Assembly: GCA_031363085.1 (NCBI GenBank)
Contig: JANLTU010000260.1
Coordinates: forward strand, 1-15,966
DNA length: 15,966 nt
Direction of reading: 5' to 3'
Source of the DNA: UBA6921 sp031363085
GTDB taxonomy: Bacteria > Pseudomonadota > Gammaproteobacteria > SG8-11
Shown: positions 14,310 to 15,966 of the stretch, one piece after another
How positions within the stretch are numbered: position 1 is the first letter of the stretch
Layout: the number at the start of each line of letters is the position of its first letter
Notes under the pieces: generated by a model
Seen by the model: the letters and a program-made list of their open reading frames with translations, nothing else
What the model was told of the DNA's origin: nothing
Database searches by the model: none
Position numbers and translations under genes: made by a program

Positions 14310-14363
14310 CTCTGCGATCAACTGATCAAAATATTCGGTGCAATTTTTGCGCGCTTTTGCCAT
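14301..14363 (-). CDS. Twenty-codon ORF with strong ribosome-binding site
   Basis: MAKARKNCTEYFDQLIAEAG, started by the ATG at 14363 with an AGGAGG Shine-Dalgarno site only 4 nt upstream, the strongest such site on this strand of the window. It starts 17 nt after the stop of the larger frameshifted gene and ends inside the terminator. It could be a real small protein co-transcribed with that gene, or the remnant 5' end of a longer gene that was deleted and replaced by a terminator. I do not recognise the peptide and cannot decide between these. Confidence 0.45.
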   Translation of the reverse strand: MAKARKNCTEYFDQLIAEAG

Positions 14364-14379
14364 GTGTCCTCCTCGATTT

Positions 14380-15440
14380 TTATGGCTTATTTTTCCACAA
14401 TCCAGATGCAACCAATGCCAAATCGACGAGGGCGCGCTGCACGTCGTCATAAGCAGCCGCAGTACCGCGTTCCGCGCGCGTGTGTGCCGCCTTCCAGCAG
14501 CGCTCGAAATCGTCCAGTGCCGCAGATAAAACTCGCGCGCAGCTTGCTGCTCAGCTTCTGCCTGCTTGCGTTGTATGGCCTGTTGCCGGTTTCTATTTTC
14601 GGCGGCAGATTTTGTCAAGTCCTGGAGCGCAGCGACCGTCCGCCGCGCTGGGCGGGTTTTAATCTCCGCCTGCTGTTGCTGCTGCCAAGCCAGGAAGCGG
14701 GATTGCAACTGGCGCTCGGCGTGCTGGGCACGCCCCATCACGAGCTGCTTGATGACCGACCTGCCCTCGCTCTCCGGCAGACCGGCGATCCAGATGTCCA
14801 TCGCCGCCTCGCCTCCAATATCTCCATCCGACTGTGGCTGATCACCACTGGCCGCAGCCGCCAGCAAGTCCGGATCAATTTCCAGAAACTCGACCAGCGA
14901 CTGCTGTGCGGCCGTGAGCCGGGACAAGCCCGGCGGTGGCGAAAGTTCGAGCGCTGCGTCTTCGACTTCTCCGGTGCTCACGCCGGCCGGCCAGCCGAGA
15001 TAGAGCGGACGCAAATCACCGCGCAGCAGTTCGTCACGCAGCGCTGCTAACCGCCCCATCCAGCCGTGCCCATCTTCGGCACCAAACCGGTCGTCGTCCC
15101 CTTCCGACAATTCCCAGCCCAGTATCCAGTGGCGGTCTGTCCGCTCCACGGTAAACGCAGACTGGGTTGCGAAAGCGTTGAGCGTGTTGACATCAAAAAC
15201 ATCGTTGGGCAGCCGCAGCAACAACCAACACGAGCACCAGTTCGCGACATAAATATGGGCATCGAAATAACGCCGCATCCAGTCGCTTGGATCGCCTTTC
15301 AGATCGCCCCAGTGATACTCATTGACGAAGCTGGTTGGCGTGATGACCGCACGCGAAGAACGCGCACGCAACTCGGCCATCTGCGTTGCGGTCAGCGGCG
15401 CATCGACAGCAACGAATTCATAGTATTGGTATTCACTCAT
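14380..15440 (-). pseudogene. Frameshifted member of an uncharacterised family (N-terminus MSEYQYYEF)
   Basis: From the ATG at 15440 the frame reads MSEYQYYEFVAVDAPLTATQ and continues with TPTSFVNEYHWGDLKGD and a DAHIYVANW block, then PLYLGWPAGVSTGEVED, an LVEFLEIDPDLLA block, and a Gln/Ala-rich helical stretch (QAEAEQQAARE). I recall this as the start of a conserved hypothetical family, about 350-450 residues, cytoplasmic, function unknown. After residue ~305 the uninterrupted frame (ending at 14301) gives an odd basic sequence unlike the family. Adding one base at about 14522/14523 gives YLAALDDFERCWKAAHTRAE and AAYDDVQRALVDLALVASG, ending at a TAA at 14380-14382, which restores the helical C-terminal pattern. 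I therefore read a single-base deletion, real or a sequencing error. Confidence 0.6.
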
Positions 15441-15534
15441 TTTCGTGGGTCCGCTCGACGAATGAGTTCGCCAGCATTGGCTAGCCGCTGTTCCGACTTA
15501 GCGGGTGTGCAGCAATGACCTTGGCTGTAACGAA

Positions 15535-15966
15535 TTATTTATTGTTGGACACGTGTTCCAGCCAATCCTTTACCACGGCTGAGGTGATATAAAGCGCCCC
15601 GAAGTCGTAAGCGCTTAGCTGTTCGATGGATAGTAGCTTGGTCTCGGCGATCTCATCGTTTGTTTTTAGCGCGCCGGTAGCACGGACTGAAAAGGCCAAA
15701 ATGATTTGATTCATCTCACGAAACAGGTAGTGCCCCACGAAGTTCGTGACTTCGCCACTAAGGCCAAGCTCTTCTTTTACTTCTCTGACAACCGCCTGCT
15801 TTGGCGTTTCTCCCCGCTCTAAAAAACCGGTCACCAATGAGAATATTCCACCCGGCCACTTTGTATTTCGCGCCAGGATGATTTGGTCTTGATATTCAAT
15901 GAGCGCGGCCACCACGGGCAACGGATTGTCCCAATGGACGAAACCACAGCCTGGAGAATTACACGC
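15535..15966 (-). CDS. NUDIX hydrolase with N-terminal zinc ribbon, partial
   Basis: The gene is cut by the window edge: the frame is open to 15966, and its N-terminal residues (ACNSPGCGFVHWDNP) look like the end of a zinc ribbon as in NudC-like NADH pyrophosphatases. The NUDIX box is complete at 15760-15828 (G-x5-E-x7-REVKEELGL, with all catalytic glutamates), preceded by WPGGIFSLVTG. NUDIX proteins split a nucleoside diphosphate linked to another moiety; NudC acts on NADH or deNADs RNA, but this protein is too incomplete to assign. The TTG at 15921 is an internal codon, not the start. No partner gene is visible. Confidence 0.85.
   Translation of the reverse strand, partial: ACNSPGCGFVHWDNPLPVVAALIEYQDQIILARNTKWPGGIFSLVTGFLERGETPKQAVVREVKEELGLSGEVTNFVGHYLFREMNQIILAFSVRATGALKTNDEIAETKLLSIEQLSAYDFGALYITSAVVKDWLEHVSNNK

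Noticed and set aside
15919..15921. TTG as start of the NUDIX protein
   Set aside because: The frame stays open to the window edge and encodes zinc-ribbon-like residues upstream, so this is an internal codon.

Overview
The window looks like chromosome of a Gram-negative proteobacterium, most likely gamma- or betaproteobacterial. The evidence is Sec and lipoprotein signals, c-type multiheme cytochromes, a cupin-type AraC regulator, Shine-Dalgarno sites throughout, and ISAs1- and IS1182-like insertion sequences. I cannot name the species. There is no phage, plasmid, CRISPR or tRNA/rRNA signature.

Layout. 1-254: non-coding, GC-rich and strongly structured, with a perfect GNRA-capped hairpin on the minus strand; possibly the edge of a group II intron that runs off the window (low confidence). 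255-1392: an AraC-family regulator divergent from a truncated, frameshifted carboxymuconolactone decarboxylase/AhpD-like gene, so the regulator has probably lost its neighbouring target. 1492-3391: a secreted acetoacetate-decarboxylase-like protein and an EamA/DMT transporter. 3492-5057: an insertion-sequence scar, in which the 5' part of an IS1182-like transposase is cut off by a complete-ended 1182-bp ISAs1-type element whose own transposase carries two 2-nt frameshifts. 5140-6240: a receiver/histidine-kinase fusion. 6411-9333: a minus-strand set of SprT-like metalloprotease, RimK-type ATP-grasp ligase and MFS transporter, closed by a two-hairpin terminator. 9463-11163: a large orphan lipoprotein gene with its own tandem hairpin terminator. 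11237-13306: a tightly overlapping minus-strand operon for a membrane-anchored pentaheme cytochrome c, a Tll0287/DUF3365-like monoheme protein, and a small membrane protein with two His-X13-His pairs. 13793-14215: a divergent secreted beta-sandwich protein. 14285-15440: a frameshifted member of an uncharacterised family and a 20-codon ORF with a very strong ribosome-binding site, ending inside a terminator. 15535-15966: the C-terminal part of a zinc-ribbon NUDIX hydrolase, cut by the window edge.

Two clusters look like functional units. The cytochrome operon has the architecture of a transmembrane electron conduit: a diheme-b-like membrane subunit plus periplasmic c-hemes. The SprT/ATP-grasp/MFS set may make or export a ligated amino-acid or peptide product. 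The other genes are single units or decaying remnants. Four genes are broken (CMD, both transposases, and the 15440-14380 gene), which suggests ongoing decay or uncorrected sequence errors.
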